Shown in pieces: positions 1 to 8,641 of a stretch of 64,000 nt of DNA (positions within the stretch are counted from its first letter, which is position 1; every line of letters starts with the position of its first letter). The notes under the pieces were generated by a model that worked only from the letters and a program-made list of their open reading frames with translations, did not search any database and was not told the origin of the DNA. The position numbers and the translations under genes are program-made. The DNA lies in assembly GCA_017527905.1 (NCBI GenBank), contig JAFXPK010000030.1:124001-188000 (forward strand). The letters run 5' to 3'. This DNA is from Paludibacteraceae bacterium. GTDB taxonomy: Bacteria; Bacteroidota; Bacteroidia; Bacteroidales; Paludibacteraceae.

Positions 1-9
1 AACCGATAA

Positions 10-17
10 AAAGGAGG
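10..17 (+). promoter_or_regulatory. Shine-Dalgarno-like site before panB
   Basis: The bases just upstream of the panB ATG read AAAAGGAGG. A strong purine-rich ribosome site is uncommon in Bacteroidota, where most genes here have none. It supports the ATG at 25 as the start. Confidence 0.6.
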
Positions 18-24
18 TATTGAA

Positions 25-840
25 ATGTCAGTACACAGTGAAATCAAGAAAGTGACCACGAAAGTCCTCGCGGACATGAAAGCCCGTGGCGAGAAAATCT
101 CCATGTTGACCGCCTATGACTACTCCATGGCGAGCGTCATCGACCAAGCCGGTATGGACATCATCTTAGTCGGCGACTCCGCATCCAACGTGATGGCAGG
201 CAACGCCACCACATTGCCCATCACATTAGACCAGATCATCTACCATGCGCAATGCGTAGTGCGTGGTGCGAAAAGAGCCTTCGTGGTGGTCGACATGCCT
301 TTCGGCACCACAGAAGTCGGCAAGGAAGAGGCGGTGAAATCAGCGGTCAGGATCATGAAAGAGAGTGGGGCGGACGCTGTGAAGATCGAGGGAGGCGAAG
401 AGCTCATCGATTCCATCCGCGCCATCATAGCAGGAGGCATACCCGTCATGGGACACCTCGGCCTCATGCCACAATCCATCAACCAATACGGATCCTTCGC
501 GTTGCGCGCCAATGACGACGCAGAGGCACAGAAGCTCATCAACGACGCCCTGTTGCTCGAGAAGGCGGGATGTTGCTCCCTCGTCCTCGAGAAGATACCT
601 GCGGCGCTCGCCAAGAAGGTGGCCTCACAGCTCCACATACCAGTCATCGGTATCGGTGCGGGTAACGGAGTGGACGGACAAGTGCTCGTCATGCACGATA
701 TGCTAGGCATCAACAAAGGTTTCTCACCTAAGTTCCTCCGCCGCTACGCCAACCTATTCGACGTGATGACGGAAGCTTTGCAACACTACATCTCTGATGT
801 GAAATCGGGAGACTTCCCGAACGAGAACGAATCCTATTGA
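25..840 (+). CDS. panB: 3-methyl-2-oxobutanoate hydroxymethyltransferase
   Basis: Catalyses the first committed step of pantothenate (coenzyme A) synthesis in the cytoplasm, adding a hydroxymethyl group from methylene-tetrahydrofolate to 2-oxoisovalerate to give ketopantoate. The 271-residue length is typical of the family. Visible hallmarks are the metal-binding region LVGDS (Asp51), VVDMPFG (Asp90), KIEGG (Glu122), the HLGLMPQ loop, the catalytic Glu189 in VLEKIP, and the glycine-rich IGIGAG segment. A purine-rich ribosome site fixes the start. No other pantothenate gene lies in the window. A hairpin with a T-run follows, so it probably ends its transcript. Confidence 0.97.
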   Translation: MSVHSEIKKVTTKVLADMKARGEKISMLTAYDYSMASVIDQAGMDIILVGDSASNVMAGNATTLPITLDQIIYHAQCVVRGAKRAFVVVDMPFGTTEVGKEEAVKSAVRIMKESGADAVKIEGGEELIDSIRAIIAGGIPVMGHLGLMPQSINQYGSFALRANDDAEAQKLINDALLLEKAGCCSLVLEKIPAALAKKVASQLHIPVIGIGAGNGVDGQVLVMHDMLGINKGFSPKFLRRYANLFDVMTEALQHYISDVKSGDFPNENESY

Positions 841-869
841 TTTTTAGGCACATAAAAAAATGCGACAGA

Positions 870-904
870 AAAAAGGGGAATCTTCACAGACTCCCCTTTT
901 CTAC
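870..904 (+). terminator. Rho-independent terminator after panB
   Basis: An inverted repeat with arms AAAAGGGGAATC and GACTCCCCTTTT (one mismatch) and a short loop is flanked by A- and T-rich sequence. Placed 30 bases after panB, it likely terminates that gene. Confidence 0.75.
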
Positions 905-1004
905 TTTATTTAACCTAAACCATAACTAAGAAAATATAATATGTTTATGCATTTGTAAAGTTCCCATATTTTTATGATATTTGAAAGTGCAAAACGAAAA
1001 AAAT

Positions 1005-1850
1005 ATGGGTGTAATCAAAAAAAATGTTAACATACTGAAGATATTCACACAAAAACCGGACTTGAAGGGGTGGAAAGGGGTCCTGAAATATGTGTTGAAG
1101 CGTGTATTGTTCATTTTTTTCGCATCCAGCATCTTCATGACCCTCCTGTATCGTTTCGTGCCCGTGCCCATCACCCCGCTCATGCTGATACGCTCCATGG
1201 AACAGCTGACCGACGGGAAGGTCGTCCAACTCAAGAAGCAATGGGTACCCATCGAGAAGATATCCCCCGAGATGGTCAATGCGGTCGTCGCCTCCGAGGA
1301 CAACCTCTTCATGAGCCATTGGGGCTTCGACTTCGACGCCATCTCCAAGGCCAAGAAGATGAACGAGAAAGGGAAGAAGGTATACGGGGCGAGCACCATC
1401 TCGCAACAGACCGCCAAGAACGTCTTCCTATGGCCCAGCCGCACATGGGTGAGGAAAGGGCTGGAATGCTACTTCACCGTGCTGATCGAACTCTTCTGGC
1501 CCAAAGAGCGCATCATGGAGGTCTACCTGAACGTGGCGGAGACAGGCAACGGCATCTACGGTGTCGAGGCGGCCAGCAAACACTACTACCAAAAGAGCGC
1601 CAAGAACCTGACCCAAGAGCAAGCCGCCCTCATCGCGGCCTCACTGCCCGCACCCCGCAGGTACAACCCCGCCAACCCCACCGCATACATACGCAGTAGG
1701 CAACAGAAAATCCTCCGCCTGATGAAACAGATCGGGCCCATACAGCTGAAAAAGACCGATAAAAAGGAGAAAACGAAGGAGTCATCCCCCAAAAAAACAA
1801 AACAGAAAAGCACAAAAAACAAGAAAAAAACGAGTGCGAAGGGGAAGTGA
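1005..1850 (+). CDS. mtgA: monofunctional biosynthetic peptidoglycan transglycosylase
   Basis: A GT51 enzyme that polymerises lipid II into glycan strands at the outer face of the inner membrane. A basic N-terminus and one membrane helix (roughly residues 35-55) anchor it. The GT51 motifs are clear: EDNLFMSHWGFD (first catalytic Glu), GASTISQQTAKN, and KERIMEVYLN with AETGNGIYG (second Glu). No transpeptidase domain follows, so it is the monofunctional form. The frame opens further upstream only with TTG at 981, so the ATG at 1005 is preferred. The last 40 or so residues are an unusual Lys/Ser/Thr-rich tail, probably disordered. It appears to be transcribed alone. Confidence 0.93.
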   Translation: MGVIKKNVNILKIFTQKPDLKGWKGVLKYVLKRVLFIFFASSIFMTLLYRFVPVPITPLMLIRSMEQLTDGKVVQLKKQWVPIEKISPEMVNAVVASEDNLFMSHWGFDFDAISKAKKMNEKGKKVYGASTISQQTAKNVFLWPSRTWVRKGLECYFTVLIELFWPKERIMEVYLNVAETGNGIYGVEAASKHYYQKSAKNLTQEQAALIAASLPAPRRYNPANPTAYIRSRQQKILRLMKQIGPIQLKKTDKKEKTKESSPKKTKQKSTKNKKKTSAKGK

Positions 1851-2101
1851 GACCAACGACAAGAATAATGCGTGATGGTGAAAAAATAAGTCATTTCAAA
1901 CGATTCCGAGGAAAAACTCTTTATCGGCACATAAGGAATTATATACCATATAACCAATCATCAATTAAAACGAATATTGTTAAATAAATTTGGACGATTT
2001 ATTTTATAAATACATACATAATACATAAATTTGCGATGATTTATTTCTAATGGACCCTTTAAGGAATATGTAAATATGATGTATATAGATAATTTTATGT
2101 T

Positions 2102-2209
2102 ATGGTAAAAAATTACTCATTCTCGGATATCCTCAACCTGACGATACCTGCCCAAGGCATCTATATCGTCAGAACCAACGGCGAGACCTTCACCACCGTT
2201 GTGAAGTAA
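2102..2209 (+). pseudogene. C-terminal remnant of a T9SS cargo gene
   Basis: A 35-codon open frame whose end reads IPAQGIYIVR, then NGETF and VVK before the stop. This is the pattern of the final strands of a T9SS type A sorting domain (small residues, GxYIVR, then a basic end). Nothing before it encodes the rest of a cargo protein or a signal peptide, and the region upstream is AT-rich and closed. A strong terminator follows 32 bases later, as expected for the true 3' end of a gene. I infer the tail of a deleted secreted-protein gene. It could instead be a tiny intact gene, but its size argues against that. Confidence 0.45.
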
Positions 2210-2240
2210 TCAGGAAGTTCGAACAATCGATAATCGTTAA

Positions 2241-2294
2241 AACCCCGGAAGCGTGAAATGATTTAGGTTCCACGTTTCCGGGGTTCTTTTTTTT
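2241..2294 (+). terminator. Strong Rho-independent terminator
   Basis: Arms of 15 bases, AACCCCGGAAGCGTG at 2241-2255 and CACGTTTCCGGGGTT at 2271-2285, pair with one mismatch and are followed by a run of eight or more T. It sits downstream of the secretion-domain remnant. Confidence 0.85.
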
Positions 2295-2333
2295 AATAAT
2301 AAAGACCCGCCACAATTGTCGGCACCATCTATT

Positions 2334-2361
2334 GCACGAATGAAAAAAATGTTTATATTTG
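2334..2361 (+). promoter_or_regulatory. Bacteroidota-type promoter for the GH5-lpxB run
   Basis: TATATTTG at 2354-2361 matches the -7 consensus TAnnTTTG. A TTG lies 17 bases before it, slightly closer than ideal. Transcription would start near 2368, so the first ATG of the following frame (2363) is probably not used. Confidence 0.5.
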
Positions 2362-2386
2362 TATGAACAAGTTTTACTTTAATACA

Positions 2387-3652
2387 ATGCTTATGTTGAA
2401 ACGTATTCTAATACCATGCTTGGCAACTTTGATGATGGCTTGCGGCAACTCGAACACGAGCGACAACGCAAGTAAAGATGCGAAGGAAAGTGAAGAGAAA
2501 AAAGTAGAGAGTAAAGAACAGAAGAAAGTATCGGGTATTGGTGAGATCACCCAGGACGCATTAAATGCGGAGATTCTTCCTCCAATGGAATATCCAGCCA
2601 ACTCACCTGTTGGCAAATGGGGCAAACTGAAAATTGCGCCCAACGAGAAGGGTGTCCGTGTCTTGTGCGACGAAAAAGGGAATCCTGTTCAACTGAAAGG
2701 CATGAGCTCACACGGCCTGCAATGGGCGGGTGTGGCTGAAATCACGGAAGAAAACATCAAGGCATTGCGGAACGACTGGAACTGTTCCGTTTTCCGTATC
2801 GTCTTCTACGTGGACGAGGAGGGCGGATACGCTTACAACGAGACTCACCGTTCCCGTCACCTCGAAAACGCGGTGAAATGGTGCGGAGAGAACGGTATGT
2901 ACCTCCTGATCGACTGGCACGTGCACAACCCTGGCAACCCGGAGGCTAAGCAATACCGCAAGCATCCATCGTCGGGCATCGATTTGGCGGGCGACTTCTT
3001 CACCTACTGCGCACGTCGTTTCCAGAACCAGAAGCATGTGCTCTACGAGCTCTGCAACGAGCCGAACCCTCGCAACGGCGCCACGACCTGGCCTAACCAC
3101 ATCAAGCCTTACTGCGAGGATATGCTGAAGATCATCCGCTCCTACGACAAGGACGTCATCTGCATCTGCGGTACGCCTAACTGGAGCCAGGACGCCCACG
3201 TGGTCATCGGCAACGAGCCTCAAGACGAGAACGGCAACGTCTACGACAACCTGATGTACTCCTTCCACTTCTACTCAGCTTCCCACTACGATGGCATAGA
3301 CAAAGATTCCCCGTACAGAGGACATGACTACATGAAACCGTTACGTGAGGGAGATTCCGCTTCCCATACGCCTTGTATTTTGGCTACTTTGCCTATCTTT
3401 GTGACAGAATTCGGAACGACTGACGCAAGCGGTTGGAACAACTTCAGACCAGACATCACGGACCGTTGGTTGAAGATCCTGGACGGTGACAACCTCGGCG
3501 GACAAAAAGTCAGCTGGTGCAACTGGAGCTTCAGTGCGGAGGGTGGTGCCAGCGCAACGCTGAAGTGGAACGAAGGAAACCTTCTCCTTTGCGACAAACG
3601 AATCCTTACGGAGTCCGGCCAATATATTTACAAGAAGTTACATGAAAAGTAA
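2387..3652 (+). CDS. GH5 family glycoside hydrolase lipoprotein (endoglucanase-like)
   Basis: A cell-surface or periplasmic beta-glycanase of the GH5 (cellulase) clan. The N-terminus has a hydrophobic segment ending in LMMAC, a lipobox, followed by a charged Glu/Lys/Ser-rich linker of about 45 residues and a TIM-barrel domain. The acid/base Glu225 lies in CNEPNP and the nucleophile Glu341 in VTEFGT. DWHVH and SFHFY fit GH5 barrel strands. The start was chosen after the predicted transcription start. Its end overlaps the next gene by 11 bases, so both are probably translated together. Substrate cannot be deduced; beta-1,4-glucan or mannan are plausible. Confidence 0.88.
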   Translation: MLMLKRILIPCLATLMMACGNSNTSDNASKDAKESEEKKVESKEQKKVSGIGEITQDALNAEILPPMEYPANSPVGKWGKLKIAPNEKGVRVLCDEKGNPVQLKGMSSHGLQWAGVAEITEENIKALRNDWNCSVFRIVFYVDEEGGYAYNETHRSRHLENAVKWCGENGMYLLIDWHVHNPGNPEAKQYRKHPSSGIDLAGDFFTYCARRFQNQKHVLYELCNEPNPRNGATTWPNHIKPYCEDMLKIIRSYDKDVICICGTPNWSQDAHVVIGNEPQDENGNVYDNLMYSFHFYSASHYDGIDKDSPYRGHDYMKPLREGDSASHTPCILATLPIFVTEFGTTDASGWNNFRPDITDRWLKILDGDNLGGQKVSWCNWSFSAEGGASATLKWNEGNLLLCDKRILTESGQYIYKKLHEK

Positions 3653-5186
3653 AAGACTTATAACGAGGGCATTTGCGGTTATATTTTTTCTATTCGCCTC
3701 ATTCTCTGCCGCTTCCGCACAGAAAAAACGTGAAATGCGGGGCGCTTGGATGGCGACCGTAGCCAATATCGATTGGCCCACAGACAAAACAGCTCCCGCT
3801 GAATCTCAGAAAAAGGAATTGGTCTCAATCATCGACTCGCTGCACCAATGCGGTGTCAATGCGGTCATGTTCCAAGTGAGACCGACCGCCGACGCGCTCT
3901 ACAAGTCTAAACTGGAACCATGGTCCGAGTGGTTGACGGGGGAACAAGGAAAGGCCCCGTCAACCGACTTCGACCCCCTACAGGTGGCCGTGGAGGAGTG
4001 CCACAAACGTTGCATGGAACTGCACGCATGGATCAATCCCTACCGTGTGACCAACACGCCGACCTCCCAACTCGCCGCCAACCATATCTACCACAAAAAG
4101 CCTGAATTATTCATCTCCTACGGGGAGAAAATCTATTTCGACCCAGGAAAGGAGGAGACTGCGAAGTTCCTGCTGAAAGTGCTCAAGGACATCGTCACAC
4201 GCTACGACATCGACGGTCTGCACCTTGACGACTACTTCTATCCATACCCCATCAAAGGAAAGGAATTCCCCGACGAAGCCACCTTCCGCGCCAACAGCCA
4301 CGGATTCAAGGACAAAGGAGACTGGAGGCGCGACAACGTCAACCGTATCGTGAAACGCATCCATGAAATGTTGCTCGAAACCAAGCCTTGGGTGCAGTTC
4401 GGCATCAGCCCGTTCGGCGTGTGGAGAAACAAATCGCAAGACCCGAGAGGCTCCAACACCAAGGCGGGATGCACCAATTACGACGACCTCTACGCCGACG
4501 TGCTGCTTTGGGCGGACAAGGGATGGATCGACTACATCGCCCCACAACTATACTGGGAAGTGGGCAAGGCGGTGGCGGACTATGCGGTGCTGGCTCCATG
4601 GTGGCGCGAGAACGTGAAGAACTGCAACCTCTACTTCGGGCTCTACGCATCAGGCCTCGCCGTGAACAAGACCAAGGCGTGGAAAACGCCCAACGAGCTT
4701 GCCAGACAGCTACGCTTCAACGAGCAATGCGTCGACATTGAAGGGGTAATCTACTACAGCACCTGCTACTTCCTGCGCAACCCGCAAGGCTTGCTGGATA
4801 GCTTAAAGACAACGTACCAGCCTTACCCGGCCCTGCCACCCACGCACGGGAAGGGAGCGGAGGCGTTCTTCCCTCTGAATGTGCGCATAGACTCGGACAC
4901 GCTCAGCTGGAGTCCGGTCGTGGCGGATGGGGGAGAAGCGATATCCTACTACGTGGTATACGCCTTCGAAGACACGGAGATCTGCGACTTCGACAACCCG
5001 AAGAACATACTGTGCCTAACCGCTGAATCGGAGGTCAACCTCTCTCAGTATAAACTCAACGACACGATCTATAACATAGTCGTCACGGCAGTGAACCGCT
5101 ACGGAAACGAGTCCGAACCGGAAACCTTCCTATACTGGAAGAAACAACCGCCAATGAAACAGACCATGATAAAAATATACGAATAA
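3642..5186 (+). CDS. GHL10 (YngK/DUF187-like) secreted glycoside hydrolase
   Basis: A 514-residue exported protein of the glycosyl-hydrolase-like 10 family. A signal peptide ends at AASA near residue 26. The barrel domain follows with family signatures: MRGAWMATV, NAVMFQVRP, ELHAWINPYR, DGLHLDDYFYP (around residue 195, likely active-site acids) and GISPFGVWRN. A fibronectin type III-like domain (about residues 400-500) closes the protein. The family is generally assumed to act on cell-wall-like or other beta-glycans, but biochemical support is thin. Overlaps with the GH5 gene and with surE show one operon. Confidence 0.87.
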   Translation: MKSKRLITRAFAVIFFLFASFSAASAQKKREMRGAWMATVANIDWPTDKTAPAESQKKELVSIIDSLHQCGVNAVMFQVRPTADALYKSKLEPWSEWLTGEQGKAPSTDFDPLQVAVEECHKRCMELHAWINPYRVTNTPTSQLAANHIYHKKPELFISYGEKIYFDPGKEETAKFLLKVLKDIVTRYDIDGLHLDDYFYPYPIKGKEFPDEATFRANSHGFKDKGDWRRDNVNRIVKRIHEMLLETKPWVQFGISPFGVWRNKSQDPRGSNTKAGCTNYDDLYADVLLWADKGWIDYIAPQLYWEVGKAVADYAVLAPWWRENVKNCNLYFGLYASGLAVNKTKAWKTPNELARQLRFNEQCVDIEGVIYYSTCYFLRNPQGLLDSLKTTYQPYPALPPTHGKGAEAFFPLNVRIDSDTLSWSPVVADGGEAISYYVVYAFEDTEICDFDNPKNILCLTAESEVNLSQYKLNDTIYNIVVTAVNRYGNESEPETFLYWKKQPPMKQTMIKIYE

Positions 5187-5944
5187 TGAAGAAGGAAAAA
5201 CCAATCATACTGATCACCAACGACGATGGTTACCAATCGGACGGCATCACCAAGCTGTCGGAGGTGGCCCGCCAGCACGGAAAGGTGGTGATCGTGGCGC
5301 CAGACTGCCAACAATCAGGAAAATCATGCGCCATCACCCATAGCGTACCCCTGAAGATGACCTTAGTCTCCGAAAGCGAAGAGATGACCGTCTACTCCTG
5401 CAACGGAACGCCCGTGGATTGCGTGAAGCTTTCCCTCTACACCATCTTCAAGGAGAAACGTCCCGACCTAGTGATCTCAGGCATCAACCACGGATCCAAT
5501 TCGTCGGTGAACGCAGTCTATTCCGGAACGATCGGCGCCGCCATCGAAGGATGCGTCAACAACATATCCTCCATCGCCTTCTCCAGCGTGCAATTCGCGG
5601 CCAAACTGGACTTGGAGCATGCGTTGCCCATCATCTCCCAGATGATCAGCGACGTGCTGAGCACACCGCTACCTTTGGGTACTCTGCTGAACGTGAACTT
5701 CCCGGAGGGAGAGGTGAAGGAGATCCGTTTCTGCCGCGAGGCCAATGCCCGCTGGAGCGAGGAGTACATGCCTTACGACGCCGATGCATACCTCTTGGCC
5801 GGAGAATTCCACAACCGTGAACCGGAGGCGGAGGACACCGACGAGTGGGCGCTCTCGCACCACATGGCCTCCGTAGTGCCTATGCTCGTGGACCACACAG
5901 ACTATAATTATCTAAACAAACTGAAATACAAATATGGCAAATAA
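5186..5944 (+). CDS. surE: 5'/3'-nucleotidase SurE
   Basis: A metal-dependent phosphatase that dephosphorylates nucleoside monophosphates and is linked to survival in stationary phase. The metal-site motif TNDDGY is at residues 11-16, with SGKSCAIT and SGINHGSN further on, as in SurE. At 252 residues it has the normal length. Its ATG shares one base with the upstream stop (TAATG), a clear sign of translational coupling, and its end overlaps the next gene by 11 bases. Confidence 0.95.
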   Translation: MKKEKPIILITNDDGYQSDGITKLSEVARQHGKVVIVAPDCQQSGKSCAITHSVPLKMTLVSESEEMTVYSCNGTPVDCVKLSLYTIFKEKRPDLVISGINHGSNSSVNAVYSGTIGAAIEGCVNNISSIAFSSVQFAAKLDLEHALPIISQMISDVLSTPLPLGTLLNVNFPEGEVKEIRFCREANARWSEEYMPYDADAYLLAGEFHNREPEAEDTDEWALSHHMASVVPMLVDHTDYNYLNKLKYKYGK

Positions 5945-6362
5945 CAATTTGAACGAAGATTATTTGGACAAAGACCATTCCGACGAAGAAGACGATGAGT
6001 TGGATGATGAGTTATTGCTCGGCGACCACATGGTCGAGGAACAGTTCGAAGAGGATTGGATGGAAGAGAAGAAACCGGAAATACCGTTCGACAACTTCTT
6101 TATTGGACTCTTCGGAGCCATCCTGATATGCATCATCACCATCCGTCTGGTGACCTACTCCGAATTGCCTGACGTGGGTCTAAAAGACCTCCTCAAGCAA
6201 GTATATAACAGCGAGGGCTTCCAGACCATCATGATGACCGCCATGATTCCGAACCTCATCCTATTCTTCATCCTATACAAACTGGAACGATGGAAGACGA
6301 ATTACGGTGTGGTTGTCGCATCCCTATTGATCACAGCCTTCATATTCCTACACGTCGTATGA
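5934..6362 (+). CDS. small acidic-tailed membrane protein of unknown function
   Basis: A 142-residue protein I do not recognise. The first 55 residues are extremely acidic (runs of Asp and Glu) and probably cytoplasmic. About three hydrophobic segments follow, near residues 60-78, 98-113 and 122-140. It sits between surE and lpxB, overlapping both (11 bases and 4 bases), so it is made with them. Position suggests an envelope role, perhaps near lipid A synthesis, but this is inference only. Confidence 0.75.
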   Translation: MANNNLNEDYLDKDHSDEEDDELDDELLLGDHMVEEQFEEDWMEEKKPEIPFDNFFIGLFGAILICIITIRLVTYSELPDVGLKDLLKQVYNSEGFQTIMMTAMIPNLILFFILYKLERWKTNYGVVVASLLITAFIFLHVV

Positions 6363-7501
6363 AATACTTCATCATAGCAGGAGAGGCATCCGGCGATTTG
6401 CACGCCTCCAATCTGATGGTCTCCATCAAGAAGAAGGATGCGGAGGCGGAGTTCTGTTTCCTAGGCGGCGACCTGATGTTGGCGCAAGGAGGCAAACTGG
6501 TGAAGCATTACAAGGAGATGGCCTTCATGGGTATCATCCCCGTGTTACTGCATGCCCGCACCGTTTTGGCGAACATCAAGCAGTGCAAGCAAGCCATCCT
6601 GGACTATGCCCCGGACGTACTGATCCTAGTCGATTACCCCAGCTTTAACCTGAAGATGGCGCAGTTCGTGAAGGAGAACATGCCATCCGTCCCTGTATAT
6701 TACTATATTTCGCCTAAATTGTGGGCTTGGAAGGAGTATCGCCTGAAATCCATCCGCAAATACGTGGACAAGGTATTCTCCATCCTTCCGTTCGAGGTGA
6801 AATGGTTCGGAGAGAGAGGCTACACCGTCGACTATGTGGGCAATCCGTGCGTCGATGCGGTGGAGGCGAGGAAGCACAAGGACGAATCCAGGGAAGAGTT
6901 CGAGGCACGCACCAAGGTAGGCGCACAACCGATCATCGCCCTGTTGGCGGGCAGCCGTGTACAGGAGATCAGAAGTTCGCTTCCCATCATGCTGGAGGCC
7001 GCTTCGCAATACAAGGATTACCAGATGGTCGTCGCGGGCGTCAAATCGATCGATCCATCCGTATACGACCCCATCATAAAAAAACACAACGCTAAAATCA
7101 TCTACGACGAGACGTACGAGTTGTTGCAGCAATCGGAGCTGGCCATCGTCTGCTCAGGCACCGCCACGTTGGAGACCGCCCTGCTGCGTGTGCCACAGGT
7201 GGTTGTCTATATGATATCGGGAGGGTGGTTGGTCCACCGTTTCCTGGAGCTCTTCATCCGTGTGCCCTACATCTCCCTGGTGAATCTGATCGCGGACAAA
7301 TGGGTGGTGAAGGAACTCGTCTCCGAGAACTTCACGGTCCAGAAAGTACGTGAGGAGGTCGACAAACTACGCACAGGAAGCCACCGCGAACAAATGTTAC
7401 GCGACTATGACGAACTCATCGAATTGTTAGGCCACGAATCCGCCTCGGACAGAGCAGCCAATGCGATGTGGAAAGCCATCAACGAAAGGAAAAAAGAATA
7501 A
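6359..7501 (+). CDS. lpxB: lipid-A-disaccharide synthase
   Basis: A GT19 enzyme that joins UDP-2,3-diacylglucosamine to lipid X, forming the lipid A disaccharide at the inner membrane. The start at 6359 (ATGA overlap with the previous stop) gives 380 residues beginning with the hallmark MKYFIIAGEASGDLHASN. Other signatures are FCFLGGDLM, DYPSFNLKMA, YYISPKLWAWKEYR, VDYVGNP and ALLAGSRVQEI. A longer frame from 6290 adds 23 unconserved residues and is rejected. Other lpx genes are not in the window. Confidence 0.96.
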   Translation: MKYFIIAGEASGDLHASNLMVSIKKKDAEAEFCFLGGDLMLAQGGKLVKHYKEMAFMGIIPVLLHARTVLANIKQCKQAILDYAPDVLILVDYPSFNLKMAQFVKENMPSVPVYYYISPKLWAWKEYRLKSIRKYVDKVFSILPFEVKWFGERGYTVDYVGNPCVDAVEARKHKDESREEFEARTKVGAQPIIALLAGSRVQEIRSSLPIMLEAASQYKDYQMVVAGVKSIDPSVYDPIIKKHNAKIIYDETYELLQQSELAIVCSGTATLETALLRVPQVVVYMISGGWLVHRFLELFIRVPYISLVNLIADKWVVKELVSENFTVQKVREEVDKLRTGSHREQMLRDYDELIELLGHESASDRAANAMWKAINERKKE

Positions 7502-7807
7502 TAAATATTTGATTATAAACAAATTAGAAACGGATTGAAAGGGAAAATAAAAAGTGTGGAATTATAAATAATCAATATAATAAAGTTCTTTAACCAATTG
7601 ACACAAAATAAGTGTGGCAAACAGAGATTTAAAGAAATTTATTTGGAATTCAGAAATCGGTTCGCTATATTCGTATTAATGTGTGATGCAAGATTACAAA
7701 TAAGGGTCACAAATTGGAACGATGTAAGTTTGATGTGTATATGATGTAATAACCATTTAGTGACTTTGGGTAATATATAAATTCAGTGTCATTAATTTTT
7801 TATTTGC
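7502..7807. other. AT-rich gap without recognisable content
   Basis: About 300 bases, very AT-rich. I see no open frame of note, no hairpin with a T-run and no convincing -33/-7 pair. TTATTTGC just before the next frame only partly matches the -7 box. Confidence 0.6.
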
Positions 7808-8290
7808 ATGCTAATGGTAAGTTGTAGTAAGTTGTTAAAACCAATTCAAGGTCTGTTAGCCTCTATGTCAAGGACTATTTCGACGGAGTCCAAATATTTG
7901 ACGATAGAGACGATATCGGGGAAGAAGTTCTCTTTTTCGATCACGGACAATCCGATGATTTCAATTCGGAAAGGGTGTTTGACGGTCGAGAGTTCAGACG
8001 ATCGGTCATACCGGGTAGAGAATGTCAAGGGCTATCAGTTCTGCGAGAACAAGTCCTCCATTCCAGAGTTATTATCCGATGCCATCCGCATCATCTCCAG
8101 CAAGAGCAGATCCATCCAGCTGACCGGTGTTCCGCCGTCCTGTGAGATTGCCATCAGTTCGGAGAACGGAAGCCTCCGCGACCGCATTCACTCCGACAAC
8201 CAGGGGAATGCCTGGATATGCGACAAATTCTCGGCCGGCACATACGTGATCACGGTCGACAACAAATCTTTTCATCTCATAAAAAAATAA
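7808..8290 (+). CDS. orphan secretion-type C-terminal domain protein, possibly truncated
   Basis: Up to 160 residues. The middle (SKYLTIET, then KKFSFSITDNP, then a YRVENVKGYQF segment) matches the general style of small Bacteroidales proteins that carry a T9SS-like C-terminal domain. The end, with GNAW, SAGTYVITVDNKSF and a final KK, resembles the last strands of that domain. There is no proper signal peptide: the first 20 residues hold only a short hydrophobic stretch. It may be the 3' part of a decayed gene or start at a later ATG (7865). Function unknown. Confidence 0.5.
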   Translation: MLMVSCSKLLKPIQGLLASMSRTISTESKYLTIETISGKKFSFSITDNPMISIRKGCLTVESSDDRSYRVENVKGYQFCENKSSIPELLSDAIRIISSKSRSIQLTGVPPSCEIAISSENGSLRDRIHSDNQGNAWICDKFSAGTYVITVDNKSFHLIKK

Positions 8291-8641
8291 TATAAGGAAG
8301 TTGCCTATGGGTAAATTTTTACGCTAACCTTAATAAACTACATATAATAAATTTCAGGTATCCCCTGATTCCTATTTCGATAGGGATATACTTTAATGCG
8401 TTCGATGTGAATGTGAAGTAATCCGTTTGAGATATAACTCTCCGCATTGCAAACCGGAGAGGGAACCAAAGAACCTGTAGGCAAGCATATAGACGCTAGA
8501 CGGCTAGACGTTAGGCATTAGACTTTAGTCCACGGACTTTAAGCTAAAGTCTAATGTCTAAAGTCTAATGTCTAAAAATCCTGTTCGGGAGAGGAAAAGT
8601 GCAGAGTATTGCTTACCTTTGAGCCGCAATACACAAGAATA
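8291..8641. other. intergenic region with hairpin and tandem repeats
   Basis: No gene is visible. It holds a possible degenerate secretion-domain tail (to 8421), a short hairpin of CTCTCCG and CGGAGAG near 8440, and the repeat cluster listed at 8516-8572. Confidence 0.6.
8516..8572. repeat. inverted repeat plus 14-base tandem repeat
   Basis: CATTAGACTTTAG at 8516-8528 is perfectly complementary to CTAAAGTCTAATG at 8544-8556. The second arm is also the first copy of a tandem unit, TAAAGTCTAATGTC, at 8545-8558 and 8559-8572. The structure has no T-run, so it looks like a short extragenic repeat rather than a terminator. Confidence 0.8.

Noticed and set aside
8341-8421. Second secretion-domain tail
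   Set aside because: Frame ending GIYFNAFDVNVK is short and lacks preceding domain sequence; kept only as a weak remark.
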